DNA of 64,000 nucleotides, taken from the NCBI GenBank assembly GCA_020832185.1, contig JAFIFE010000018.1, positions 1 to 64,000 on the forward strand, given 5' to 3'. Positions 27,661 to 36,020 of the stretch are shown one piece after another. The stretch comes from Alkalibacterium sp. (lineage in GTDB: Bacteria; Bacillota; Bacilli; Lactobacillales; Carnobacteriaceae_A). The first letter of the stretch is position 1, and each line of letters opens with the position of its first letter. A program made the position numbers and the translations under genes. Under the pieces are notes generated by a model that had not been told where the DNA came from, ran no database searches, and saw nothing but the letters and a program-made list of their open reading frames with translations.

Positions 27661-28236
27661 TTAATTAGGTAAGGTTGCTTTTTGGATGCCTTCTTCAGTA
27701 ATTAGAAACTTTACTGGGACATCATGGGGCTCAATAGGAAACGACTCAACTAACTGATTAGAATGCAGCAGTGAAATCGTCGGTTTTTTAAAATCAGATA
27801 GGAACCGATCAAAGTACCCGCCTCCATAACCGATACGGTAGCCGGAAGGTGTAAAGATCAGTCCTGGAACGATCAGCAAGTCTATGTCATCAGCCTCACA
27901 GCGTGTTGTTTTATCCGGTACAGGTTCTTCGATTCCAAAGTAGCCTTTTTCCAGCTGATTAAACGATGTAATCTCATAGAAGTCCAGGCCTCTCGTGTCA
28001 TGATCAGACTTAGGAACACAGACTCGCTTCCCATCTTCCCACGCTTTTTCAATGATCGTGCGGGTATCCCACTCCCGTTCGCTGGATACAGTTACCCCCA
28101 CGCACTCTGCTTCATTCCATAATAGAGAGTCAAATAGGTGATCTTGAAGATCATTCTCGGTCTGATTTCGTTTGATCCATCCAATTTCTTCCAGTGAAAG
28201 CAGCATACCTTTTCTTAATTCTTCTTTCCCCATCAT
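27661..28236 (-). CDS. fthC: 5-formyltetrahydrofolate cyclo-ligase
   Basis: 191 residues. ATP-dependent conversion of 5-formyl-THF to 5,10-methenyl-THF. The N-terminal basic ATP-site region is short, and the signature LIVPGLIFTPSGYRIGYGGGYFDRFL (near 120-146) is intact. AAGGGGGAAGAG precedes the ATG. It begins 11 bp after folD, so they are one transcript. It returns a storage folate to the methenyl pool shared with folD and fchA. Confidence 0.93.
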   Translation of the reverse strand: MMGKEELRKGMLLSLEEIGWIKRNQTENDLQDHLFDSLLWNEAECVGVTVSSEREWDTRTIIEKAWEDGKRVCVPKSDHDTRGLDFYEITSFNQLEKGYFGIEEPVPDKTTRCEADDIDLLIVPGLIFTPSGYRIGYGGGYFDRFLSDFKKPTISLLHSNQLVESFPIEPHDVPVKFLITEEGIQKATLPN

Positions 28237-28247
28237 CTCTTCCCCCT

Positions 28248-29099
28248 TTAGTTAGAGCGCTGATTCCATGCGGCCTGAGCCACCTGTTCAGCCAAAATTG
28301 CTGTAGTGATCGACCCGACTCCCCCAGGGACGGGGGTAACAGCGGATGCTTTTGCAAAGACTTCGTCGTATTTGACATCTCCGACTGGTTTGCCGTCTTT
28401 GTATCCAAATCCGACATCCACTACGACAGCCCCTTCTTTAATGTAGTCAGCCGTGACCAGTTCGACAGCCCCCGTTGCTGAAATGACGATATCAGCCTGA
28501 CGCGTGTACTGTTTAACATCTTTCGTTTTAATGTGCACATTCGCAACACTTGCTTCCCGGTTCAACAGCATGATTGTCAATGGTTTCCCCACCACAGGAC
28601 TACTGCCGATTACACACACATCTTTTCCTTCTACTTCTATATCATAAAAATCAAGGAGAGCCATGACGGCTTTAGGTGTACTCGGAAAAAGAGCGATCGG
28701 ATCATTCTCAACTAACCGTCCCAGATTTTCAGGTGTCAGCCCGTCAATATCCTTGTTTGAGTCTAAACAGCGGGCAACGTCATTACGTGAAAGAGTCCCC
28801 GGAAGAGGCTGCATCACTAACACCCCATGAATATCAGTATTCTTGTTTAATGAGTCGAGAGCCTGAAGAATTTCTTCAGAGCTTGTTTCCTCTTTAAAGA
28901 TAACGGGTTCTACTGCTATTCCCGCACGCTGCATCGTTTTGATCGCTGCGTTCTCATAGGAAACAGAGGATTCGTCATCCCCCACTCTTACAATAGCCAG
29001 AGTCGGGTAACAGTCAATCTTTTTCAAATCCTCAATCGTCTTTTCTGTCTGCTGAAGTAATGCTTTTGCTACAGGTTTGCCTCGTAATTCCTTAGTCAT
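28248..29099 (-). CDS. folD: FolD-family methylene-THF dehydrogenase, altered cyclohydrolase site
   Basis: 283 residues with the FolD fold: DIDGLTPENLGRL (Asp119), GSSPVVGKPL (dinucleotide loop) and TPVPGGVGSITTAIL. In the E. coli enzyme Tyr50 and Lys54 lie in YVASK; here the segment is Tyr48-Glu-Asn-Ala-Ala52, so the catalytic lysine is an alanine. The Gln98 equivalent is Met96 (GVLVMQPLP). In the human enzyme the matching Lys56 and Gln100 are needed for cyclohydrolase action. I infer a protein that is mainly a dehydrogenase, with FchA of the same island doing the cyclohydrolase step. Co-transcribed with fthC. Confidence 0.88.
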   Translation of the reverse strand: MTKELRGKPVAKALLQQTEKTIEDLKKIDCYPTLAIVRVGDDESSVSYENAAIKTMQRAGIAVEPVIFKEETSSEEILQALDSLNKNTDIHGVLVMQPLPGTLSRNDVARCLDSNKDIDGLTPENLGRLVENDPIALFPSTPKAVMALLDFYDIEVEGKDVCVIGSSPVVGKPLTIMLLNREASVANVHIKTKDVKQYTRQADIVISATGAVELVTADYIKEGAVVVDVGFGYKDGKPVGDVKYDEVFAKASAVTPVPGGVGSITTAILAEQVAQAAWNQRSN

Positions 29100-29136
29100 A
29101 AAGTCCCTCCATCTTAAGTAACTGATCGATTAACAA

Positions 29137-29171
29137 ATGAGCAGTACTTATTCACCCTAAGTACTGCTCAT
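29137..29171. repeat. perfect hairpin between fchA and folD
   Basis: ATGAGCAGTACTTA / TAAGTACTGCTCAT, 14-bp perfect stem, 7-base loop. On the minus strand only TTTGTTAAT follows, on the plus strand CTTTAAAAA; a weak terminator, attenuator or RNA-processing/stability element. Confidence 0.8.
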
Positions 29172-29180
29172 CTTTAAAAA

Positions 29181-29831
29181 CTATAGTGAATCCGGCCACT
29201 CATTTTTCTCAAGAAAATAATTGATTGTTTCACGCAGCTCCTGCACTTTCTTTTTCCCGCTGGCGACGCGCTCAAAAGCTTTATCTTCTATAACGACTCG
29301 TTCGGCTTCATCGGATAATAGCTTTGTGTTAATTGTAACGTTTAATACAGCCGTTTCCAATACCGTTTCGATAAATAAAGCAGCAACCATTAAATCGTTG
29401 ATGATTGTTCCGCTCATTTTCATTCGTGTCAGCTGTTCAAGCAAACCAATTAGTTCGTGGCTTTTATCCAGCATCGTGAGAGGCGGCTGAGCTGCTCCCC
29501 GGATCGCTTTTTCAACTGCTTCCTGTCTAATTTCTTTTTCTCCAGGTGTTTCTTTGGGCAATTTATAGGCCATCAGCACCGGTTCGAAGGCAACGGCATC
29601 ATCTTTTGCCAGTTGTTCAAAAAACGATCGCGCGCTCTGTGCCTGATCCAGTACCTGTTTTATGTCATCAGCGTGCTCTGTGTATTTCTTTTTATCTTTT
29701 TGAATATCAGCGACCATTCGGATAAGAGCAGCACTCATAGAACCAATGTAAGCTGCTGCGCTTCCTCCACCTGGTGTGCCCTCTTTTTTTCCTAATTCCG
29801 TTAAATAATGCTCGATCGTCAATTCGTTCAT
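29181..29831 (-). CDS. fchA: methenyl-THF cyclohydrolase / formimino-THF cyclodeaminase FchA
   Basis: 216 residues from the ATG with AAAGGGGGAAAG upstream; an ATG 15 codons earlier overlaps the end of fhs. The FTCD_C-type fold is seen in LGKKEGTPGGGSAAAYIGSMSAALIRMV and AVLNVTINTKLL. Homologues in acetogenic and purine-fermenting clostridia are cyclodeaminases or methenyl-THF cyclohydrolases. No formiminotransferase domain and no histidine-degradation genes are near; the neighbours are fhs and folD, so the cyclohydrolase role is the better guess. It follows fhs by 13 bp. Confidence 0.87.
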   Translation of the reverse strand: MNELTIEHYLTELGKKEGTPGGGSAAAYIGSMSAALIRMVADIQKDKKKYTEHADDIKQVLDQAQSARSFFEQLAKDDAVAFEPVLMAYKLPKETPGEKEIRQEAVEKAIRGAAQPPLTMLDKSHELIGLLEQLTRMKMSGTIINDLMVAALFIETVLETAVLNVTINTKLLSDEAERVVIEDKAFERVASGKKKVQELRETINYFLEKNEWPDSL

Positions 29832-29844
29832 ATTCTTTCCCCCT

Positions 29845-31515
29845 TTAAAACAATCCGGAGATTTTACCTTCATCATTTACATCCACCTGGACAGCAGACG
29901 GCACTTTAGGTAAACCCGGCATCCGCATGATGTTGCCTGTGAGTACAACAATAAAGCCCGCACCGGCTGAGACAGTCAGATCTCTTATATTAACTTTGAA
30001 TCCAGTCGGCCGTCCAAGAGCCGTTGCATTGTCTGACAATGAATACTGAGTTTTAGCCATACAGATCGGCAAGTCGCCATAACCTAATTTTTCCAGTCGT
30101 CTGGCCATTGTTCTTGCTTTTTTAGTCCATTCTGTTCCTTCACCACCATAGACGGACTGGACGATTTTTTCTACTTTTTCTTCTATTGGATCACTTAATT
30201 CATACGCATAACTCAGCGTTGATTCGCTTTCAGTCAATTTAACGACTTCTTCAGCTAATTCAATACCGCCTTCTCCACCTTCTGCCCAGACATTTGACTG
30301 GACCACTTTGCTGCCGGTGTCTTCGATGGCTTTTTTCAGTACATCCAATTCTTCCTGTGTATCACCAGGGAATGCATTGATTGCTACGATAGCCGGTAAA
30401 GAGAAAGTGCCCTGGATGTTTTCAATGTGTTTCAACAGGTTAGGCATTCCTTTTCTAAGGGCTTCAGTGTTTTCTTCAGCCAAATCAGTCTTTTTAACCC
30501 CACCATGCATTTTAAGCGCACGAATCGTTGCAACAATAACGACGGCATCCGGTTTGATGCCACCCATACGGCATTTGATATCGATAAATTTTTCGGCACC
30601 CAGATCGGCTCCGAATCCAGCCTCAGTGACCACATAATCCGCGTGCGCCAAAGCCATTTTAGTCGCCAGCAGACTATTACATCCGTGAGCGATATTGGCG
30701 AATGGTCCGCCATGGATAAATACAGGCGTATGTTCAAGCGTTTGAACCAAATTCGGTTTAAGAGCGTCTTTCAGTAAAGCGGCAACTGCGCCTTGAGCAT
30801 TCAGCTCACCTAGTCTGACAGGTTCATTGTCAAACGTATAGCCGATCAGGCAGTCTTTCAACTTCCCTTTCATTTCAGCCATTGAGCTGGACAGGCAGAG
30901 GACGGCCATTATTTCTGATGCAACTGTAATGTCGAATCCATCTTCTCTAGGCATCCCATTTGTGCGAGCACCGATTCCACTGATGATCGAGCGCAGCTGA
31001 CGGTCATTCATATCGATTGCACGTCTCCATGTGACTCGACGCGGATCGATATTCAGCTCGTTTCCTTGATAAATATGGTTATCGATCATGGCCGCTACTA
31101 AATTATTGGCGGCTCCAATGGCATGAATATCGCCCGTGAAGTGCAGATTAATATCCTCCATTGGAATAACCTGCGCATACCCGCCTCCAGCTGCGCCCCC
31201 TTTTATGCCAAAAACTGGTCCAAGTGACGGTTCACGTAATGCAATAGCTGTTTTTTTACCTATTTTTTGGAGGGCATCTCCCAAACCGACAGAAGTCGTG
31301 GTTTTACCTTCTCCAGCAGGAGTAGGATTGATAGCTGTAACAAGAATCAGCTTTCCGTTTTTTCCTGTAGTATTATGTAGTGCGCTGTAATCAACTTTTG
31401 CTTTATATTTCCCATAATGCTCTAAGGCATCCTCTTCGATCCCTAACCTCTGCGCGATTTCTCCAATTTGGAAAATGTCTGTTGCCTGAGCTATTTCAAT
31501 GTCACTTTTTACCAT
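29845..31515 (-). CDS. fhs: formate--tetrahydrofolate ligase
   Basis: 556 residues from the ATG with AGGAGGGG five bases ahead; a start 17 codons earlier reads through that site. The ATP loop [18 protein letters not shown] is near 57-74, and [24 protein letters not shown] and the C-terminal [10 protein letters not shown] are conserved. It makes 10-formyl-THF from formate, ATP and THF. First gene of the one-carbon run fhs-fchA-(hairpin)-folD-fthC. Several -10-like hexamers precede it (for example TATACT near 31611-31616, minus strand), none with a convincing -35. Confidence 0.97.
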   Translation of the reverse strand: MVKSDIEIAQATDIFQIGEIAQRLGIEEDALEHYGKYKAKVDYSALHNTTGKNGKLILVTAINPTPAGEGKTTTSVGLGDALQKIGKKTAIALREPSLGPVFGIKGGAAGGGYAQVIPMEDINLHFTGDIHAIGAANNLVAAMIDNHIYQGNELNIDPRRVTWRRAIDMNDRQLRSIISGIGARTNGMPREDGFDITVASEIMAVLCLSSSMAEMKGKLKDCLIGYTFDNEPVRLGELNAQGAVAALLKDALKPNLVQTLEHTPVFIHGGPFANIAHGCNSLLATKMALAHADYVVTEAGFGADLGAEKFIDIKCRMGGIKPDAVVIVATIRALKMHGGVKKTDLAEENTEALRKGMPNLLKHIENIQGTFSLPAIVAINAFPGDTQEELDVLKKAIEDTGSKVVQSNVWAEGGEGGIELAEEVVKLTESESTLSYAYELSDPIEEKVEKIVQSVYGGEGTEWTKKARTMARRLEKLGYGDLPICMAKTQYSLSDNATALGRPTGFKVNIRDLTVSAGAGFIVVLTGNIMRMPGLPKVPSAVQVDVNDEGKISGLF

Positions 31516-31765
31516 TCTTACCCCTCCTGTATAATATAATAGACTAGTCCCTTTAAGGACAACCACCCTTTTGTAAATGGTTACATACTGAATTCATTTT
31601 TACTTTTTCAGTATAACATAGAGTTAACCCTTGCCCAGTCAATTTTCTTTTTTCTATTCGTTTTCACCTTTTCATAAATAATCTCCAGCACTTGATGAGA
31701 AACAATCGACTTTTATTCATAAATTTCGTATCATAAGGATATAAGAACATAGAGGAGGACCTAGT

Positions 31766-31987
31766 TTGAAAATAATTGACCGCGCGGCGTTGACCATTCT
31801 CATTATCGGTGGGATCCATTTATTACTTATCGGTTTAATTGGTTTTAATGTAGTAGAAACAGCATTTGGCGATCCAGAGCAGTGGGGTGTTCGCATTGTT
31901 TATATCCTTATCGGCTTAAGTGCGTTATGGTGCTTTAAATATTATTCATTTACCCCAAGAGGCGGGAGTCGTTTGAAAGACCGTTAA
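31766..31987 (+). CDS. DUF378 small membrane protein (YuzA-like)
   Basis: 73 residues, two hydrophobic helices (ALTILIIGGIHLLLIGLIGF and VRIVYILIGLSALWCFKYY) with a short polar C-terminus. Matches the DUF378/YuzA family of unknown function. The start is a TTG with GGAGG seven bases upstream. It stands alone between divergent fhs and convergent ald and ends in a strong terminator. Confidence 0.8.
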   Translation: MKIIDRAALTILIIGGIHLLLIGLIGFNVVETAFGDPEQWGVRIVYILIGLSALWCFKYYSFTPRGGSRLKDR

Positions 31988-31998
31988 TTGACTACAGT

Positions 31999-32029
31999 AA
32001 AAAAGCTCATCCCCGCGGATGAGCTTTTT
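31999..32029. terminator. bidirectional terminator between DUF378 gene and ald
   Basis: AAAAAGCTCATCC, loop CCGC, GGATGAGCTTTTT; perfect 13-bp stem with A- and T-tracts on either side. Confidence 0.92.
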
Positions 32030-32087
32030 ATGTGGAAGGGGCGAAACAGAATCACCCAATCGTTCTATTCCGTTTATCTATCTATGA

Positions 32088-33203
32088 TCAATTAAGCAAT
32101 GTCCCTAACTCAACGTAGTCATAGTTCAACTCGTTTGCCACAGCTTCATTGGTTATTTTCCCTTTATAGCTATTGATACCTGTCGCAAGTACCGGATTTT
32201 TAGTTACGGCCTTTTCGACGCCCAAATCGGCGAGCTGGAGTGCGTAGAGGATCGTATCGTTTGTCAGTGCGATAGTCGACGTCTTGGGTACAGCACCAGG
32301 GATATTAGCAACTGCATAATGAAGGACTCCGTGCTTTTCGACGGTTGGCTGATCATGTGTAGTCGGCTCATCCATCGTCTCAAAATTCCCACCCTGATCG
32401 ATTGCTATATCCACAACAACTGTTCCTTTTTTCATTGACTTGATCATCTCTTCAGTCACCAGTTTAGGTGCTTTCCGTCCTGGTATCAGCACAGCACCAA
32501 TAACTAAATCAGAGTTTTTAACCGCTTTTGCGATATTTGAAGGGGTAGAGGCGAGTGTTTGGATGTCTCTGCCGAACAGACGAGTCAATTCTCTCATCCG
32601 TTCCGGGTTCAATTCGATAATGTTGACTTTTGCCCGCATGCCGATTGCCATTCGAGCAGCATTTTCACCGGCAACGCCTCCACCTAAAATCGTGACTGTC
32701 CCGCTTTCGACACCTGGCACACCGCCTAAAAGCATGCCGATACCACCCGCATGTTTTTCCAGATAGTGCGCCCCTATTTGAACAGACATTCTGCCTGCAA
32801 CTTCACTCATCGGTGTCAACAATGGCAGCTTGCCATTCTTCTCAACTGTCTCGTATCCGATGGCTGTCACTTCGTTCTCGACTAAAGCCTTCGCCAGTTC
32901 CGGAGCAGCTGACAGATGTAGGTACGTGAATAGAATAAGGCCTTTTCTAAAATACGTATACTCTTCTTTTAACGGCTCTTTGACCTTCATGATCATATCT
33001 GACTGATTCCATACCGCGCTGGCTGACTCAGACAGTTCTGCTCCACTATTAGTGTAAAGGTCATCTTCAAATCCACTGCCGACTCCGGCATTTTTTTCAA
33101 TAAATACACGATGACCATTATCGATCAGTCGTTTAACATTAAAAGGTGTAAGTGCAACACGGAATTCATTATTTTTAATTTCTTTTGGAACGCCAATTAT
33201 CAT
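32088..33203 (-). CDS. ald: alanine dehydrogenase
   Basis: 371 residues, full length. [26 protein letters not shown] (substrate Lys), [10 protein letters not shown] (catalytic His) and the NAD-binding [13 protein letters not shown] are visible. NAD-dependent interconversion of L-alanine and pyruvate plus ammonia. AAAGGA precedes the ATG. The upstream minus-strand genes mgsA and a small membrane protein could be on the same transcript (24-bp gap), which would join pyruvate-side enzymes, but this is not certain. Confidence 0.97.
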   Translation of the reverse strand: MIIGVPKEIKNNEFRVALTPFNVKRLIDNGHRVFIEKNAGVGSGFEDDLYTNSGAELSESASAVWNQSDMIMKVKEPLKEEYTYFRKGLILFTYLHLSAAPELAKALVENEVTAIGYETVEKNGKLPLLTPMSEVAGRMSVQIGAHYLEKHAGGIGMLLGGVPGVESGTVTILGGGVAGENAARMAIGMRAKVNIIELNPERMRELTRLFGRDIQTLASTPSNIAKAVKNSDLVIGAVLIPGRKAPKLVTEEMIKSMKKGTVVVDIAIDQGGNFETMDEPTTHDQPTVEKHGVLHYAVANIPGAVPKTSTIALTNDTILYALQLADLGVEKAVTKNPVLATGINSYKGKITNEAVANELNYDYVELGTLLN

Positions 33204-33227
33204 AGGGACAATCCTTTCATAAATAAG

Positions 33228-33425
33228 TTATATAATAAAGTATGTCAAACACAGTAAGAGCCCCATGATGATAAACAGTAACCCGCCTACCTTCTGAAGC
33301 TTTGGAAACCACTCAGGGAATTGACTATCTGTTCCTGCCCGGTGATGACCGGTTTTCTTTTTATCTGAGTACTTAAATGAAATATAGCCGTAAACGATCA
33401 GAGCCAATCCAACTAATAACAGCAT
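33228..33425 (-). CDS. small two-helix membrane protein, unknown
   Basis: 65 residues. The N-terminal helix LLLVGLALIVYGYISF and C-terminal helix VGGLLFIIMGLLLCLTYFII flank a basic, histidine-containing loop (SDKKKTGHHRAGTDSQ). I do not recognise a family. AAGGGGCGG lies four bases before the ATG. It starts 12 bp after mgsA and is followed by ald, so it is the middle gene of a likely three-gene unit. Confidence 0.7.
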   Translation of the reverse strand: MLLLVGLALIVYGYISFKYSDKKKTGHHRAGTDSQFPEWFPKLQKVGGLLFIIMGLLLCLTYFII

Positions 33426-33437
33426 ATTACCGCCCCT

Positions 33438-33860
33438 TTAAAAATGTAGAGAATCACGGTCTTGTCCTCTGGAAACGTCACGCCAGTCATAAAATCCAGC
33501 GTCCAGTCCTCTAAGCAGGACTTCTGCCGATCCCATATTCGTTGCCAGTGGAATTTCATACACATCGCATAGACGTAAAAGTGCTGAAATGTCCGGTTCA
33601 TGCGCTTGTGAGGTCAATGGGTCACGGATAAAAATCACCAGATCCATTTTATTATCAGATATATAAGCACCGATCTGCTGATCACCACCAAGTGGGCCTG
33701 ATTTGAACCGGTGTATATCCAACCCGGTTTCTTCTGCAATACGAGAACCTGTCGTGCCCGTTGCAAACAAGTTGTGTTTCTCAAGAATGAGCTTGTACGC
33801 CTCTGTGATTTTCACTATATCGTCTTTCTTCTTATCATGTGCAATCAACGCAATATTCAT
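33438..33860 (-). CDS. mgsA: methylglyoxal synthase
   Basis: 140 residues. It converts dihydroxyacetone phosphate to methylglyoxal, a bypass of lower glycolysis. [37 protein letters not shown] (catalytic Asp) and [26 protein letters not shown] are all conserved. In Bacillus mgsA follows dapB; here it does not. It is divergent from the DJ-1-family gene, which may remove its toxic product. Confidence 0.96.
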   Translation of the reverse strand: MNIALIAHDKKKDDIVKITEAYKLILEKHNLFATGTTGSRIAEETGLDIHRFKSGPLGGDQQIGAYISDNKMDLVIFIRDPLTSQAHEPDISALLRLCDVYEIPLATNMGSAEVLLRGLDAGFYDWRDVSRGQDRDSLHF

Positions 33861-33969
33861 TTACTGTTTTCCTCCTTTAAAAAGGATCTATTTTTCACAT
33901 CATAACATAAACTGGAGGGTTTTATCGTACAAAAAAGTTGACTGAACAAGGGGCTTCAAATCGTTTCAC

Positions 33970-33998
33970 TTGCCCGAATAATTTTGAGTCGATACACT
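33970..33998 (+). promoter_or_regulatory. promoter of the DJ-1-family gene
   Basis: TTGCCC (33970-33975), 17-bp spacer, TACACT (33993-33998). Moderate match to the sigma-A consensus. Confidence 0.5.
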
Positions 33999-34029
33999 AT
34001 AAATAGATCAAACAAGGAGGAATTTGAAT

Positions 34030-34548
34030 ATGAGCAAAAAAGTAGCTGTCGTTATAACTAAGTTATTTGAAGATGTGGAATTCACTTCGCCTAAAGAAGA
34101 ATTGGAAGGTGGCGGACACACGATCACCACTATCGGTTTCGAGGCTGGTGAAACAGTAGAAGGTAAAAAAGGGGAAGCATCAGTGACCATCGATAAAGGG
34201 ATTGATGACGTTTCTCCAGAAGACTTTGATGCTTTACTGATTCCAGGTGGCTTTTCACCCGATCAGTTGCGTAAAGATGACCGTTTCCTGGCATTTACCA
34301 AAGCATTCTCCGATGACAGAAAGCCCATCTTCTCAATCTGTCACGGCCCTCAATTACTGATTAATGCGGAAGTTGTAAAAGGCAAAGATATTACTGCCGT
34401 TAAACAAGTAGCGGTTGATTTAAAAAATGCCGGCGCAAACTTTTATGACAAGGAAGTCGTTATTGATGAGTCCGGACTGATCTCAAGTCGTACACCAGAT
34501 GATTTACCTGCATTCAATAAAGCTATGCTCGATGCACTTAGTGAGTAA
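34030..34548 (+). CDS. DJ-1/PfpI family protein (possible glyoxalase III or deglycase)
   Basis: 172 residues from the ATG nine bases after GGAGG. Type I DJ-1/PfpI fold: VAVVITKLFEDVEFTSP (site Glu), DALLIPGGFSPDQLR, and the nucleophile elbow IFSICHGPQLL. Members of this family have been described as methylglyoxal glyoxalases, deglycases or proteases; the divergent mgsA neighbour makes methylglyoxal detoxification a fair inference. Transcribed alone. Confidence 0.87.
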   Translation: MSKKVAVVITKLFEDVEFTSPKEELEGGGHTITTIGFEAGETVEGKKGEASVTIDKGIDDVSPEDFDALLIPGGFSPDQLRKDDRFLAFTKAFSDDRKPIFSICHGPQLLINAEVVKGKDITAVKQVAVDLKNAGANFYDKEVVIDESGLISSRTPDDLPAFNKAMLDALSE

Positions 34549-34605
34549 ATTATTATTTTCAAGGGCTAAATGCTTAGACAATTTTAAGGATTTAACTTGA
34601 CCAAT

Positions 34606-34821
34606 TTGATACACTATCAATGTGGAAATAAAGTACACCTTTCTTTTCTCCCCAAAAGAAGTTTAACTGGATCCCCCGAAACAGTTAAGCAGTCTTTGAA
34701 AAGAAAACTCATTTGATACCACAATTCTTTCTCCCCGGATTGAATAGTTTATACTCAAATGAAATAGAGACTTTACGTCTTATCCCCAACCGTCTTTTCT
34801 AGAGGAAAAGGCGGTTTTTTT
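34606..34821 (+). ncRNA. candidate small RNA with own promoter and terminator
   Basis: TTGATA (34606-34611), 17-bp spacer, TAAAGT (34629-34634), then about 180 bases without a frame, then the terminator CCGTCTTTTC / GAAAAGGCGG plus seven T. The palindrome TTGATA-CAC-TATCAA spans the -35. TCATTTGA and TCAAATGA inside could pair. No known RNA family recognised; it could also be a terminated leader fragment or chance. Confidence 0.3.
34790..34821 (+). terminator. intrinsic terminator in the DJ-1/metN intergenic region
   Basis: CCGTCTTTTC, TAGAG loop area, GAAAAGGCGG and seven T. It lies 240 bp after the DJ-1-family stop; it may end that gene or a separate short RNA. Confidence 0.85.
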
Positions 34822-35282
34822 ATTTGCCGTAGTGCTTCGCATCTGCTAGAACATAAACCTATGATTTATCATGAATTGGTCATAATTAATTCAAATTTTA
34901 ATACTATACTTTACTCATACCCACAACAACCAACTTATTTTTTGGTAACAACACTCCTCCAAGTGTTTGTTACCACTCCTTTTTTACCACTTGTCGATTT
35001 GTCGGCAGGTGGTTTTTTCTGTCTAAAACTCCTTTTAAAAACAATATTGTTTATAATAATCTTTTATAGCACCCTCTTATCCCATTGCCCAAAACAGGCT
35101 GTTCTTCTTATTCTAACAGTCTTCAGAGACCTTTTGTGTTTTTTCAGCGTACTCAATTTAATAATGACCGGGTATTCATTAAAAGGAATAAGCTCTGTTT
35201 TTATTGCTTACCTTTTATTTACTCCCTATAATTAGCTGTGTTGTTTAAACAGCGACGTGCTAAAAGGAGGTCTATAGACACT
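34822..35282 (+). other. leader region of the methionine ABC operon with two hairpins
   Basis: About 460 bp before metN. TTGGTC with a 17-bp spacer to TAATAC near 34875-34903 is a possible promoter. Then come GGTAACAACACT / AGTGTTTGTTACC (34945-34975) and ACCACTTG / CAGGTGGT followed by six T (34986-35021), a clear terminator inside the leader. I find neither a T-box GGTGGNACC motif nor S-box blocks. An open frame across this region (34861-35235) has no ribosome site and is low-complexity; I do not call it a gene. Confidence 0.5.
34986..35021 (+). terminator. terminator/attenuator in the metNIQ leader
   Basis: ACCACUUG pairs with CAGGUGGU (one wobble), followed by TTTTTT; an upstream hairpin of 12 pairs precedes it by 10 bases. 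Confidence 0.75.
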
Positions 35283-36020
35283 TTGATCAAACTCCAACAC
35301 ATCGAAAAAACTTTTTATAGTAAACAAACTGAATTCACAGCTTTGAGTAATATAAACTTATCGATTGAAAGCGGGGAATCTTTCGGGGTCATTGGAGAAA
35401 GTGGTGCAGGAAAGTCTACTTTACTTCGAATGATCAATGCACTTGAATCTCCAGATAAAGGATCGGTAAGTGTGGATGATGTCAATTTGACTCAGCTGTC
35501 AAAGAAAAAACTCAGACTGCAGCAGAAACAGATCGGTATGATTTTTCAGCAGTTCAATCTGCTTAACAATAAAACAGTAGCCGACAATGTACGCTTGCCA
35601 CTTACCCTGCATAAGTACCCTAATGCTTTAACAGTTGATGAGGTGCTGGACTTTGTTGGATTAGCCGACAAGAAAAACAATTACCCTCAGGAACTAAGCG
35701 GTGGTCAGAAACAGCGAGTAGGTATTGCCAGGGCACTTATCACACGTCCAAAATTATTATTATGTGATGAACCCACTTCTGCCCTTGATCAGAATACGAC
35801 TGAAGAAATTGTCGAGGTGCTTAAAAAGGCTCATGAGGAATTTAAAATGACGATCGTAGTCGTGACACATGAACTACTTGTCATTAAAGCTTTGTGTCAG
35901 CGTGCCGCCTTGATGGAGCAAGGTCAAATCAGGCAGATCGTACAGGTCAACCGTTGTGAGAGCAAAGAAATCGTTGTTCCCTATCTGGAACGGGCAATCG
36001 AGGTGCTGACACATGACTGA
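35283..36020 (+). CDS. metN: methionine ABC transporter ATP-binding protein, short form
   Basis: 245 residues from a TTG with AAGGAGG 12 bases ahead; an earlier GTG lacks a ribosome site. Walker A GESGAGKSTLLRM, Q-loop, signature LSGGQKQRVGIARAL, Walker B LLLCDEPTSALD and switch THE are complete. Its partners are metI and metQ, so the substrate is D/L-methionine or a related amino acid. The usual C-terminal NIL domain (about 90 residues) that gives feedback by methionine is absent. The stop codon lies inside the metI start region. Confidence 0.88.
   Translation: MIKLQHIEKTFYSKQTEFTALSNINLSIESGESFGVIGESGAGKSTLLRMINALESPDKGSVSVDDVNLTQLSKKKLRLQQKQIGMIFQQFNLLNNKTVADNVRLPLTLHKYPNALTVDEVLDFVGLADKKNNYPQELSGGQKQRVGIARALITRPKLLLCDEPTSALDQNTTEEIVEVLKKAHEEFKMTIVVVTHELLVIKALCQRAALMEQGQIRQIVQVNRCESKEIVVPYLERAIEVLTHD

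Noticed and set aside
34861-35235. 124-codon frame in the metNIQ leader
   Set aside because: No Shine-Dalgarno, low-complexity hydrophobic composition, and it covers two strong hairpins.
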